From the NCBI RefSeq assembly GCF_025403375.1, contig NZ_JAMPTM010000008.1, forward strand, positions 1 to 64,000: 64,000 nucleotides of DNA, given 5' to 3'. The notes beneath the pieces are model-generated. The model did no database searches, was not told the DNA's origin, and saw nothing but the letters and a program-made list of their open reading frames with translations. Shown here in pieces: positions 33,835 through 41,998 of this stretch (within the stretch, counting starts at the first letter, position 1; every line of letters starts with the position of its first letter). This DNA comes from Frankia gtarii. GTDB lineage: Bacteria; Actinomycetota; Actinomycetes; Frankiales; Frankiaceae. The position numbers and the translations under genes were made by a program.

Positions 33835-34460
33835 GACCGGCCCCGGATGTACTCGAGCCGACTGAGATAGGCCTCGTACGTGACCAGGCCCTCCAGCGGC
33901 GACGGCTGTTCCTGCAGCCTTCCCAGGAAGGCGCGGAAGCTCTCCTCGTCCGCCCACTGGCCGTACTCGATCACGTAGTCACCGGACAGCCCCCGGTGCA
34001 CGGCATGGGAGACGTGCCCGGGCGTGGCACCCAGGAGCGAGTCGTTGTCCGCCAGGCTCTTGATCACCTTGCCCTGGTTCTCAGGTTCCACCTTGATGAC
34101 CAGCACCACCGTGAACCAGGGCTGGGCAAGCGACAGCTGGGGGGGCGGATCCCAGGCGTGGACCACCTCGGACGTGATGCTGTCCAGCCGGGAGAAGGTG
34201 AGGGCCTCGTTCAGCCGGCCCTGGGTCCCCCGCTCCGCGATGAAGGCGTCGTAGGCGTCCTGGCTCTCCCACTGGGCGTAATTGATCACAGACCGGCCAT
34301 CGATACCGCGATGGAAGTTGCCCGCGACGAGACCCGGCTGGGTATGCGCCGGAGGCAGGCTTCGCCACGTGTCGATCAACCGGTCCTGCCCCTGCGCCTC
34401 ATCGGTGTGGAAGATGTTGAACAGCGCGAGGTAGCCGTCCTCCACCCTGATCAAACTCAT
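33831..34460 (-). CDS. Tandem ABM-domain protein
   Basis: 209 residues made of two antibiotic-biosynthesis-monooxygenase (dimeric ferredoxin-like) units. The first (about 8-100) has 'PGLVAGNFHRGIDGRSVINYAQWESQDAYDAFI', the second (about 112-205) 'PGHVSHAVHRGLSGDYVIEYGQWADEESFRAFL'. The repeated YxQW motif is diagnostic. ABM proteins in aromatic polyketide pathways include cofactor-free anthrone oxygenases. ABM-like members such as JadG, GilOII and AlpJ open ring B in jadomycin, gilvocarcin and kinamycin pathways, and I assign this one only to the broad group. It is coupled by GTGA overlap to the hydroxylase that follows. Confidence 0.8.
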   Translation of the reverse strand: MSLIRVEDGYLALFNIFHTDEAQGQDRLIDTWRSLPPAHTQPGLVAGNFHRGIDGRSVINYAQWESQDAYDAFIAERGTQGRLNEALTFSRLDSITSEVVHAWDPPPQLSLAQPWFTVVLVIKVEPENQGKVIKSLADNDSLLGATPGHVSHAVHRGLSGDYVIEYGQWADEESFRAFLGRLQEQPSPLEGLVTYEAYLSRLEYIRGRS

Positions 34461-34561
34461 GCGGCCTCCGTAAGTTGTCGGGAAGAAGAAGAACGTCGGC
34501 CCGGCCCCCGTCAGGGGCCGGTGTCACACGCGTCGGGCGGAGTGCGCAGTACGGGCACCGG

Positions 34562-35347
34562 TCAGCCGCGGCCGGCGAGCATCGCGCGCATCGCGGCCGC
34601 CCACGCGTCGGCGTCGTCGGCCCGCAGGCGGAACGAGTCCGCCGAGCCGGCGTGGGTGAAGATGTGCAGCCGGTTCTCCTCGACACCGGCCAGCGCAGCC
34701 ACCGCGACCTCCTCCGGTTCCAGAACCTGCGAGTTGGCCTTCAGAACGGCGAGCGCCTTGTGGTCGCTGACGCCGGCGGTCAGCATCGGCGTGTTGACCG
34801 CCTGCGGAAGCAGGCAGGAGACGCCGATGCCCCGGCCGCCGTACTCGATCGCCAGGTACTCGGCGAACGCGACGGCGCCCTGCTTGGCGACGGTGTAGGG
34901 CGCCGCGCCGAACGCGGTGAGCACACCGCAGGCGGCGATTGTCTGCAGCAGGTGCCCGCGGCCGGCCTCGAGCATCGTCGGGAGAACAGCGCGCGCGGCG
35001 TAGACGTGCGCCATCAGGTTGACGTCGATCGCGCGCCGCCAGTCGGCGTCCGATGCCTCGAAGCCGCCGGCCACGGTGAGGCCTGCGTTGGAGACGAACA
35101 GATCGATCGCGCCGAAGCGCTCCCGGGTACGGGCGACCAGTTCCTGGACGGCGGCCTCGTCGGCCACGTCGGTGCGCACCGCGATGGCGCCGTCGCCGAT
35201 CGAGGCCGCGACCTCCTCCGCCCCGTCTCCATCAAGATCCGAGACGACGACCCCGCGGGCTCCGGCCGCACGAAGCCGCTCGGCGAGCGCTCGCCCGATG
35301 CCGCTGGCCGCGCCGGTGACGACCGCGACAGTTCCTTCGATCTTCAT
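34562..35347 (-). CDS. SDR-family protein lacking the catalytic serine
   Basis: 261 residues. The cofactor motif 'VVTGAASGIGRALAERL' and SNAG are intact and YTVAK supplies the catalytic Tyr/Lys. The strand-5 motif, normally INISSAAG, reads LLQTIAACG, so the catalytic Ser is replaced by Ala. Spacing to the Tyr (10 residues after the Gly) is normal, so the alignment is secure. Either Thr or Cys nearby substitutes, or the protein has a non-redox or altered role. The start follows the preceding stop by 1 nt (TGA-c-ATG), implying tight coupling. It lies within the angucycline-type operon. Confidence 0.85.
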   Translation of the reverse strand: MKIEGTVAVVTGAASGIGRALAERLRAAGARGVVVSDLDGDGAEEVAASIGDGAIAVRTDVADEAAVQELVARTRERFGAIDLFVSNAGLTVAGGFEASDADWRRAIDVNLMAHVYAARAVLPTMLEAGRGHLLQTIAACGVLTAFGAAPYTVAKQGAVAFAEYLAIEYGGRGIGVSCLLPQAVNTPMLTAGVSDHKALAVLKANSQVLEPEEVAVAALAGVEENRLHIFTHAGSADSFRLRADDADAWAAAMRAMLAGRG

Positions 35348-35348
35348 G

Positions 35349-36086
35349 TCATCGACTCCCGAACGGGTTGCTGATGATGTAGCGCCACTGCCCCTCGGCG
35401 TTCTTCTTCAGGACGTCCAGGCCGCGCCCGGTGCCGGATATCTCCGGGGCGTCGGGCACCTCGAGGTCCCAGTCGACGATGAGCGCGGCGGTGTCGCCCA
35501 CGACGTAGGTCTCGCGCACCTCCGCGGACAGCTTCGGCTGCCTGGCGAGGAACTCGGCGACCGTGTCACGGTGCTCGGTCGCGCTGACCGCCTGACCGGG
35601 TTGCCAGACGGCGAGGGCACCCGGCGCGTAGACCGCCATGAGCCCGTCGACGTCGCGGGCGTTGTAGGCGTCGAGGTACTTCTGATTCATCTCCGCCGGG
35701 TCGGCGACGGATCCGGGCTCGGAACCGGCCACGGGACCAGGCCCGGAACCGGGCTCGGACACCGTGCTCGGCACCGGAGCGGGAGCCGGGCCCGCCAGGC
35801 TCAGCTGGTGAACCCGGAGGTCCTCCCGCAGGTAGTCCAGGCGGTTGGCGAGGAACTCCGTCATGTACGGCAGGGCGAGGTGGCGGGCCAGGTCCTCCTC
35901 CGAGGCCCACACCTCGTAGAAGACGAACAGGTTCTCCTCGGCCAGGTCGCGGTGGATCGTGCTGACCACGCAGCCCGCCTCGCCGCGCGACCACTCGGCG
36001 AAGCTGACGAGCAGGGCGCCGAGTTCCTCGACCTTCTCTGGTTTGGCCCGGGCGAAGCCCACCGCGGACACTGTCGTGTCGCCCAT
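35349..36086 (-). CDS. ABM domain fused to a SnoaL-like (NTF2-fold) domain
   Basis: 245 residues in two domains. Residues 1-95 are an ABM unit, 'EAGCVVSTIHRDLAEENLFVFYEVWASEEDLARHL'. Residues 100-130 are a linker rich in Pro, Gly and Ser. Residues 132-245 are an NTF2/SnoaL-type fold, 'MNQKYLDAYNARDVDGLMAVYAPGALAVW' to 'RYIISNPFGSR'. SnoaL-like domains in aromatic polyketide pathways act as cyclases, hydroxylases or epimerases; ABM units act as cofactor-free oxygenases. The fusion suggests consecutive steps on one intermediate, which is inference. It lies 10 bp after the upstream SDR gene. Confidence 0.85.
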   Translation of the reverse strand: MGDTTVSAVGFARAKPEKVEELGALLVSFAEWSRGEAGCVVSTIHRDLAEENLFVFYEVWASEEDLARHLALPYMTEFLANRLDYLREDLRVHQLSLAGPAPAPVPSTVSEPGSGPGPVAGSEPGSVADPAEMNQKYLDAYNARDVDGLMAVYAPGALAVWQPGQAVSATEHRDTVAEFLARQPKLSAEVRETYVVGDTAALIVDWDLEVPDAPEISGTGRGLDVLKKNAEGQWRYIISNPFGSR

Positions 36087-36096
36087 GTCTGTCTCC

Positions 36097-36864
36097 TCAG
36101 CCGAGTAGGGTGCCGCCGGTCGCGTCGACGAACGCGCCGGTCATCCAGCGGGAGTCCCCGGACGCGACGAAGGCGACGATGTCGGCCACCTCGGAAACCT
36201 CGCCGACCCGGTTGAACACGGACTGCGCGGCCATCTGCTTGACCGCCTCGGGGTTGGTGAACACCGGATCACCGTTGTCCGTGACGCCCGGAGCGACGGT
36301 GTTGATGGTGATCTGCCGCGGCGCCAGCACCGGGGCCAGGTGCAAGGTGATCTGCTCCAACGCACCCTTGCCCATCGCGTAGGCGATCTGCGGCGGGAAG
36401 GCGGCGTGCGTGACGCCCGACGAGATGTTGATGACCCGGCCGCCGTCCGGAATCAGCCGCAGCGCCTGCTGGATGAGCAGGAAGGGGGCCTTGGCGTTGA
36501 GGGCGAAGCAGTAGTCGAGGATCTCCTCCGTCACCGCGTCCGGCTGCGCGCCGGAGAAGCCTGTGGCGGCCGCGTTGTTCACCAGAATGTCCAGGACGGC
36601 GGAGCCCGTGTGTTCGAGCAGGGCCGCCTCGACCTCGGCCAGCAGCTGCTCCACCGCGCCCGGCGTCCCCAGCTGCGCCTGCACCGCGAAGGCGCGGCCA
36701 CCGGCCTGCTCGATCAGCGCCACCGTCTCCTTGGCAGCGCCCTCGTTCGTGGCGTAGTTCACGGCCACCACGGCGCCGTCCTCGGCCAGGCGCAGCGCGA
36801 TACCACGCCCGATGCCCCGGCTGGCCCCGGTGACCAGCGCCGTCTTGTCCTGCAGCCTGCCCAT
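36097..36864 (-). CDS. SDR ketoreductase, stand-alone homologue of the fused reductase domain
   Basis: 255 residues, with 'ALVTGASRGIGRGIALRLAE', NNAAAT, 'RVINISSGVTHAA' (Ser) and YAMGK. By eye it matches the C-terminal SDR half of the fusion at 43836-45860 over its full length, including the shared endings APGxTDNGxPVF and ATGGTLLG. In angucycline pathways this group contains the C6 ketoreductases LanV and the reductase part of UrdM and PgaM. A 6-keto or similar reduction is likely. Having both a fused and a free copy is notable. Confidence 0.88.
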   Translation of the reverse strand: MGRLQDKTALVTGASRGIGRGIALRLAEDGAVVAVNYATNEGAAKETVALIEQAGGRAFAVQAQLGTPGAVEQLLAEVEAALLEHTGSAVLDILVNNAAATGFSGAQPDAVTEEILDYCFALNAKAPFLLIQQALRLIPDGGRVINISSGVTHAAFPPQIAYAMGKGALEQITLHLAPVLAPRQITINTVAPGVTDNGDPVFTNPEAVKQMAAQSVFNRVGEVSEVADIVAFVASGDSRWMTGAFVDATGGTLLG

Positions 36865-36960
36865 GTATTCCCCTCAGAGATACGGGATTCAGAAATACGG
36901 GATGCGGTTCGCCGCCCTTCGTCCGAGAGCCTCGGCTTCTCGGGGCGTCCTGCGCGGCCC

Positions 36961-37992
36961 TCAGCGATCCTTGTGACCGATGACCAGGACGTCGTCCTGG
37001 AGGCCGGCGACCTCGACGGTCTCCGGCCGGAAACCGGCCTCCTTCAGCCAAACGTGCAGGTCCGCGACGGAGTACTCGTGACCGCCCCGGGACCACACGA
37101 GCATCGCCAGGCCGGCCAGCACCGCGTTCAGCGGCGGCTTGTCGCTGCCGGCCATCGGGTCGTAGACGAACACGGCGCCGCCCGGCCGGACCGCGTCGTA
37201 GGCCTTCTTCAGCAGGCGCACGCGGTCCTCGACGCCCCAGTTGTGCAGGACGTGCCCGAGGACGAGGACGTCGGCCTCGGGCAGCTCGTCGGTGAAGAAG
37301 TCGCCCCCGTGGAAGGCGATCGACGAGGCCGGGCCGCCGAGCGTGTCCATGTACCGGCGGAAGGTCTGTTCCAGCGGCGGCAGGTCGAAGACCGCGCCCC
37401 GCAGATGCGGGTTCTGGGAGACCACCTGGTAGGCGAAATGGCCGCGTGCGCCGCCGACGTCGACGAAGGACGAGTAACGGCTCCAGTCGATCCGGCTCAG
37501 CGCCAGCCCGACCGGCGTGGCGAGCAGGTCCATGCTGTCGAGGAAGCCGTCGGTCGCGACGCTGTCCTGGTAGAGCGTGTCGTACGGATTGCCGCCCACG
37601 GCGGCGGGGTTCTGCGGCTTCCCGGTACGTAGCGCAGTCGCCAGCCCGTCCCAGGCGGGGTTCAGCTCCAGCTGGCAGAAGCGCAGGTAGCCGCCGAGAT
37701 ACTCGGGTCGGCCCTCGACCAGGAAGCGCTCCGCGACCGCAGAGTTCCGGAAAGCGCCGTCAGCTGTGTCCAGGAAACCGAGATGGCTGAGCCCGACGAG
37801 CAGATCACGGGTGCCGAGCGAGACCAGACCGAGGTCGTCGGCGAGCTCGTCCGACGTCGCCGTCCGGCCGGACAGGCGGGTGAAGACGCCATGCTCCACG
37901 GCGGCCAGCAGAATCCTGGCCTGCCAGTATCCGGCCATGATCCCCATGATGGAACCGGGGTGCACGGACGACTCGGGTGCCTGAACTGACAT
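36961..37992 (-). CDS. SAM-dependent O-methyltransferase
   Basis: 343 residues from ATG 37992, which has AAGGAGG 9 nt upstream; the longer frame to 38070 is only the repeat region. The N-terminal helical dimerisation domain with a winged-helix part ('TSDELADDLGLVSLGTRDLLVGLSHLGFL') is followed by a Rossmann methyltransferase domain: 'SSFVDVGGARGHFAYQVV' (motif I), 'ADVLVLGHVLHNWGVEDRVRLLKKAYDAVRPGGAVFVYD'. This is the acetylserotonin/DnrK-like small-molecule O-methyltransferase type. It probably methylates a phenol of the polyketide. Confidence 0.9.
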   Translation of the reverse strand: MSVQAPESSVHPGSIMGIMAGYWQARILLAAVEHGVFTRLSGRTATSDELADDLGLVSLGTRDLLVGLSHLGFLDTADGAFRNSAVAERFLVEGRPEYLGGYLRFCQLELNPAWDGLATALRTGKPQNPAAVGGNPYDTLYQDSVATDGFLDSMDLLATPVGLALSRIDWSRYSSFVDVGGARGHFAYQVVSQNPHLRGAVFDLPPLEQTFRRYMDTLGGPASSIAFHGGDFFTDELPEADVLVLGHVLHNWGVEDRVRLLKKAYDAVRPGGAVFVYDPMAGSDKPPLNAVLAGLAMLVWSRGGHEYSVADLHVWLKEAGFRPETVEVAGLQDDVLVIGHKDR

Positions 37993-38005
37993 TTCGACAT
38001 GCCTC

Positions 38006-38065
38006 CTTGTCGTGACGAACCTTGTCGTGACGAACCTTGTCGTGACGAACCTGGTCGCGACGAAC
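38006..38065. repeat. Four tandem 15-bp repeats upstream of the methyltransferase
   Basis: Units of CTTGTCGTGACGAAC lie at 38006-38020, 38021-38035 and 38036-38050, with a variant (CTGGTCGCGACGAAC) at 38051-38065. The array begins 14 bp upstream of the methyltransferase ATG and touches its ribosome site. On the minus strand each unit begins GTTCGTCACGA, sharing GTTCGT with the MarR-type sites. It may be a regulatory array or a slippage product. Confidence 0.7.
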
Positions 38066-38129
38066 AACAAAGGTCAGTTGCGGATGTCGCGACGCACGGG
38101 CAGCGGCCCGGGGTGGGCCGGCGTGGCGT

Positions 38130-38894
38130 TCACCAGGGCAGCAGCTGCCCCGCGGGCGTGCCGTCCTCGCCGAGAAAGATCCCGGTGGGTCCGTTCTCGT
38201 CGAGTGTGGCCAGCAGAACCGGGATGTGCGCGCCCTGCTCGGTGGTGAGCAGACCGTGGTGCCCGTTGATGTCGGTGGCCACGAAGCCCGGCGAGGCTGC
38301 ATTGACCAGGATTCCGGTGCCGCGAAGATGGTTGGCGTAGGTCAGGGTGACCGCGTTGAGCGCGGCCTTGGACGTGCTGTACGCGAGCATGACCGGGAAT
38401 TCACCGGGTGGGTGGACCCCGGTCGGGTCGAGGTTCGCCGCCGCCGCCGACAACGAGCCGACCGCGCTGCTGATGTTCACGATCCGGGCGGACTCGGCCC
38501 GGCGCAGCAGCGGCAGCAGTGCATTCGTCACCGTGACGACCCCGAACACGTTGGTGTCGTAGACCTGCCGCACGTCTTCGGCCGAGGTCTGGTCGGCAGG
38601 CAGCACGGGCCCGCCGATGCCGGCGTTGTTGACCAGCACGTGCAGCCGGCCCACCTCGTCGCCGAGCCGCTTGGCCGCGAGCGTCACCGACGTGTCGTCG
38701 GTGACGTCCAGGTGCAGAAAACGCACGTCGAGGCCGTCGGCCCGCAGCGCCTGCTCGGCGGCTCGGCCTCGCCCCTCGTTGCGGGCGCCGAGGTAGACCA
38801 GCAGGCCCCGCCGGCCGAGTTGGCGGGCGATTTCAAAACCTATTCCCTTGTTGGCGCCGGTGACGACGGCGACGTGCGCGGTGGCGGAGGACAT
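38130..38894 (-). CDS. SDR carbonyl reductase-like protein
   Basis: 254 residues from ATG 38894 (GAGAGGGA upstream). It has 'VVTGANKGIGFEIARQLG', 'NNAGIGGP' and the catalytic Ser in 'RIVNISSAVGSL', then an insertion before 'AYSTSKAALNAVT'. The insertion and the NKGIG motif match the carbonyl-reductase (CBR1-like) SDR subgroup. It reduces a carbonyl with NADPH. It lies upstream of the methyltransferase in the leftward set and may start a separate transcript after the 390-bp gap. The substrate could be a late ketone of the polyketide. Confidence 0.88.
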   Translation of the reverse strand: MSSATAHVAVVTGANKGIGFEIARQLGRRGLLVYLGARNEGRGRAAEQALRADGLDVRFLHLDVTDDTSVTLAAKRLGDEVGRLHVLVNNAGIGGPVLPADQTSAEDVRQVYDTNVFGVVTVTNALLPLLRRAESARIVNISSAVGSLSAAAANLDPTGVHPPGEFPVMLAYSTSKAALNAVTLTYANHLRGTGILVNAASPGFVATDINGHHGLLTTEQGAHIPVLLATLDENGPTGIFLGEDGTPAGQLLPW

Positions 38895-39287
38895 TGGTTC
38901 CCTCTCACGCTGAACTGGACGGATCGGGTGGGCTGGCCGGGCAGGTCGCGCCCGCCGATGGCCTCGATGATGGCGCCAGCGATGACAAAGGAGCGGCTGC
39001 GGAGCCGCCGGAGATGAGGTGACCGGGCGCCGGCACCTGAAATCCATTTTCTTCGATGGACGTCCCGGCAGCAAGGGGACGAAGTCTTAGAACCGGATTC
39101 AGATCGGCAGAACTGTCACGGGAATCTTCACATCCTGCCAGGAGAGTGTCAGGACAAGCTGGGACCGGGAGGTCGCGGTGGGCCTCGAGGTCGAGGCGAG
39201 CCGCTTCCCACCCAGCGGTTTACCTCGACATTTCCACACGCTTGTCCCCCGGGTATCCGGGTGACCGCGTGGCGGATGGCGTGGCTG
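38895..39287. other. 390-bp gap inside the biosynthetic operon
   Basis: No gene is seen. It separates the MFS gene stop (39288) from the SDR start (38894) and is the longest break in the leftward set, so it could contain a second promoter for the downstream half. Confidence 0.4.
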
Positions 39288-40610
39288 TCATCGGCTGATG
39301 TTCCGGATCGTCGTGCCGGCGGCGTCTGTCACCTCCCCCGCGTCCCCGACGTCCGCCGCTGGCCGACGGCCCCTCGGCCTGCGCAAGCCGGTCAGGGCGG
39401 TGAGCAGGCCGAGGCCCCCGACCGCGCAGATCAGGGCCAACGCCGGCCGTTGGCCGTGACCGAGGCCGAGCAGCAGCGCCACCAACGGGAGCATCGTGGC
39501 CGCGCCGAGTTGCACGCCGGTCTGGTAGAGCGGAACGGCGCGCCCACGGTCTCCGACCGCGATTGTCGCCGTGGCCTGGGCGTTCAGTGCCGTGAACGAC
39601 AGGACGAAGCCGATCTCGACCAGCACGAGCGTCGGCAGTATCGCGGTGAGGTACGCGGAGTGGTCCGGACTACAGAGGTAGAGCAGTCCGCCGAGCAGCG
39701 ACGTCAGCGCGCCCGCCGCGATCAGCCGCGCCGCCGGGAACCGGGCGATCATCCGTCCGGCGAAGGGCGCGGCGACGGCCAGCGGCAGGCAGGCCGGCAG
39801 GAGGGCGAGCGCCGTCCGCCACGGCGACCACCGGTCGAGCTGAAAGACGATCAGCAGCAGCAGACTGATGTAGGTGCCGTTGAGGCTCGCGGCACCGAGC
39901 GTGGCCCGCCGCAACGCCCCGTCGCGGAGCAACGGCAGCGCGCGCCGTGGCCCGGCCGCGGCGGCCGCGGCGGCCGCGGCGGCCGGGCCGTCGGGCCCGG
40001 GCGAGTCGGGCGGGAGCACCGCGAGGCCGAAGACCAGCAGGGCCACGCTCAGCGGGGCCGGGAAGAGAAACGTCCAGTGCCAGCCCGCCGTCAGCAGCGC
40101 GCCGGACAACAGCAGGCCCGCGGTGAACCCGGCCGCTCCGAACAGGGAATAGATCGAGATCGCCCGGCGCTGCTGGCGTGGGTCGGTGAAGGTGGTCGTG
40201 ATGATGGCCAGGCCGGTGGGTGCCGTGACCGCCGCGCAGGCGCCTTTGACCACCCGGCTGGCGATCAGGAGCGCCACGCTGTCGGTCAGCCCGCCGACGA
40301 CCGAGGCCGCGGCGAAGATCGCCATCGCGACGAGATAGAGACGGCGCCGCCCCCAGCGCGCGGCGATCATCGGTCCCAGCGGCAGGACGGCCGCGAACCC
40401 GAGCGCGAACCCGGCCATGAGCCACTGCGCGCCGGTGAGCGACAGTTCGAGGCTGCGGCCGATCGTCGGCAGCGCGATCAGCATGACCGAGACCTCGATC
40501 GAGTCGAGGATCATGTTTCCGGACAGCGTGAGCAGCAACGCCCATCCCGGCCGGTCCGGGCGCCGCGCCGGGGACCTGGTCGGCCCCGAGGCCGCGGCCA
40601 GGGTCGTCAT
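39288..40610 (-). CDS. MFS exporter, 14-helix (DHA2) type
   Basis: 440 residues with about 12-14 membrane helices: 'GNMILDSIEVSVMLIALPTIGRSLELS', 'GPMIAARWGRRRLYLVAMAIFAAASVVGG' (motif A variant) and 'GAAGFTAGLLLSGALLTAGWHWTFLFPAPLSV' (motif C). Between helices 6 and 7 there is a run of nine Ala encoded by near-perfect GCGGCC repeats. Its ATG overlaps the stop of the LLM monooxygenase gene (ATGA), so it is in the operon. It is probably the self-resistance or export pump for the polyketide. Confidence 0.9.
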   Translation of the reverse strand: MTTLAAASGPTRSPARRPDRPGWALLLTLSGNMILDSIEVSVMLIALPTIGRSLELSLTGAQWLMAGFALGFAAVLPLGPMIAARWGRRRLYLVAMAIFAAASVVGGLTDSVALLIASRVVKGACAAVTAPTGLAIITTTFTDPRQQRRAISIYSLFGAAGFTAGLLLSGALLTAGWHWTFLFPAPLSVALLVFGLAVLPPDSPGPDGPAAAAAAAAAAGPRRALPLLRDGALRRATLGAASLNGTYISLLLLIVFQLDRWSPWRTALALLPACLPLAVAAPFAGRMIARFPAARLIAAGALTSLLGGLLYLCSPDHSAYLTAILPTLVLVEIGFVLSFTALNAQATATIAVGDRGRAVPLYQTGVQLGAATMLPLVALLLGLGHGQRPALALICAVGGLGLLTALTGLRRPRGRRPAADVGDAGEVTDAAGTTIRNISR

Positions 40611-41665
40611 CCCCGGTCACCACTGCCGGCCGCCGGTGGCGGGCCGGCCTCCGGCTCCCGGCCGTAGGCGAGTTCGGCCGGCTGAGAGCCGGCTTCGGCG
40701 GCCCGCAGCAGCGGCGGCAGGGCTTCGCTGACGAGCTCGATGTTGCGCAGAACGAGGTCGTCCGGCATGCCGGCCACGCTCGCCCAGAAGATGAGCTGGG
40801 TGACCGGCAGCCCCTGGGTGATCTCGATGATGCGTTTGGCCGCGTCCTCGGGTGTCAGGATCTCGAGCATTCCCCATGGGCCGTCCGGATCCCGGTTGCG
40901 CAGCTCGTGGGGCCGAATGAGCGGCGCGGGCGGAACGTCGGTGCCTTCCACCGCCGCCTGCCGGTAGCTGTTCATCTGGTGGGCGAGGTAGGGCGCCACC
41001 CGCGGCCAGGCCGCCTCGGGGTCGTCAGCGAGGATGATGGGCAGCAGATCGCCGACCCGGGCGGTCTGCGGGGCGTGTCCCCCCTCGGCCAGCCCCGCCC
41101 GGTAGTGCTCGAACATGGGTCGGGAGATGTGCAGGAGCCCGATGCCGAGCTGGCCGGCCAGGCGCGCGCCCCGCGGCCCGTAGAAGCCGCCCCAGAGCGG
41201 CACCGGATCCTGGATCGGCAGCGGCGTGATACCGCCCTGTGACCAGAGCCGGCGGACCTCCCGAATGTTCGCCTCGGTCTGTCGGAACCGGCGGTTGATG
41301 TCCGCGCCGAACAGGGCGTATTCCGGTATCCGGTAACCGGCGCCCATGCCGAGCTCGAGCCGGCCCCCGCTGATCAGATCGACCAGCGCCGCCTCCTCCG
41401 CCAGCTGGGCCGGCAGACGCAGAGCGGGCTGCAGGATGGCGGTGCCGATCCGGACCCGTCGGGTCCGCGCCGCCGCGGCCGCCGCGAGCGTCAGGGGCTG
41501 CGGAAGATAGCCGTCGGCGAACAGGTGATGTTCGGTGAACCACACCCCGTCGGCGCCGCGCAGGTCGGACTCCTCGCACAGCTCCAGGATCTGTGCGTAG
41601 TGCCGCGCCCACGGGCGATGCCACTCATCGGGGTTGCGCGCATCGAACAACAGTCCAACCTTCAT
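40607..41665 (-). CDS. LLM-class flavin monooxygenase
   Basis: 352 residues, with a luciferase-like barrel: 'KVGLLFDARNPDEWHRPW', 'ADGVWFTEHHLFADGYLPQPLTLAAAAAARTRRVRIGTAI', 'AEEAALVDLISGGRLELGMGAGYRIPEYALFG' and 'PVPLWGGFYGPRGARLAGQLGIGLL'. The TEHH motif is typical of FMN-dependent bacterial-luciferase-type monooxygenases. Located between the carboxylase subunits and the exporter and coupled to the exporter by ATGA, it should take part in tailoring, for instance a hydroxylation or Baeyer-Villiger step. It needs reduced FMN from elsewhere. Confidence 0.87.
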   Translation of the reverse strand: MKVGLLFDARNPDEWHRPWARHYAQILELCEESDLRGADGVWFTEHHLFADGYLPQPLTLAAAAAARTRRVRIGTAILQPALRLPAQLAEEAALVDLISGGRLELGMGAGYRIPEYALFGADINRRFRQTEANIREVRRLWSQGGITPLPIQDPVPLWGGFYGPRGARLAGQLGIGLLHISRPMFEHYRAGLAEGGHAPQTARVGDLLPIILADDPEAAWPRVAPYLAHQMNSYRQAAVEGTDVPPAPLIRPHELRNRDPDGPWGMLEILTPEDAAKRIIEITQGLPVTQLIFWASVAGMPDDLVLRNIELVSEALPPLLRAAEAGSQPAELAYGREPEAGPPPAAGSGDRG

Positions 41666-41755
41666 CTTCTACCCCAATTCTCATTCCTGTCGCGGTGCTG
41701 CCGCGTGGCCGCGTGGCCGCGCAACTGGCGGAACACGCGGAAACCGGGCCGGTCG

Positions 41756-41998
41756 TCAGTCGGTGGGGTTCCGCCAGGTCCGTGGCCCGTGGAAACCCGG
41801 TGACCGCTCCGGGCGGTGCCATCTGGTCGTCGCGGGGGCGAGAGCGGGCGACCCGGCGGCCTCCCGGCGCCGCCGGGCCACGGCGACGATCACCGCGACC
41901 AGCGCCGCCGACTCCAGCGCGTCGGGACGTCCCTTCCTCAGCTGGATGACCGGCAGCTGGATGACCGGCAGCTCGCCGTCCGCGCGGCCCGCCGTCAC
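41756..41998 (-). CDS. Acyl-CoA carboxylase epsilon subunit
   Basis: 80 residues. GTG 41998 overlaps the TGA of the carboxyltransferase gene (GTGA). The pattern 'LRKGRPDALESAALVAVIVAVARRR' followed by a basic, Trp-containing tail 'ERSPGFHGPRTWR' is that of the small epsilon subunits (AccE/PccE) of actinobacterial acyl-CoA carboxylases. They bridge the alpha and beta subunits and raise activity. The N-terminal 'LPVIQLPVIQL' comes from a 15-bp direct duplication (41939-41968). The alpha (biotin carboxylase) subunit is not in the window. Confidence 0.85.
   Translation of the reverse strand: MTAGRADGELPVIQLPVIQLRKGRPDALESAALVAVIVAVARRRREAAGSPALAPATTRWHRPERSPGFHGPRTWRNPTD

Noticed and set aside
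32716-33957. Longer form of the ACAD-fold hydroxylase starting at 33957
   Set aside because: The extra 41 residues lie inside the preceding ABM gene and the GTGA overlap at 33831-33834 gives a natural start.
38006-38065. CRISPR-like array
   Set aside because: Repeats are 15 bp, directly adjacent with no spacers, and no cas genes are present anywhere in the window.
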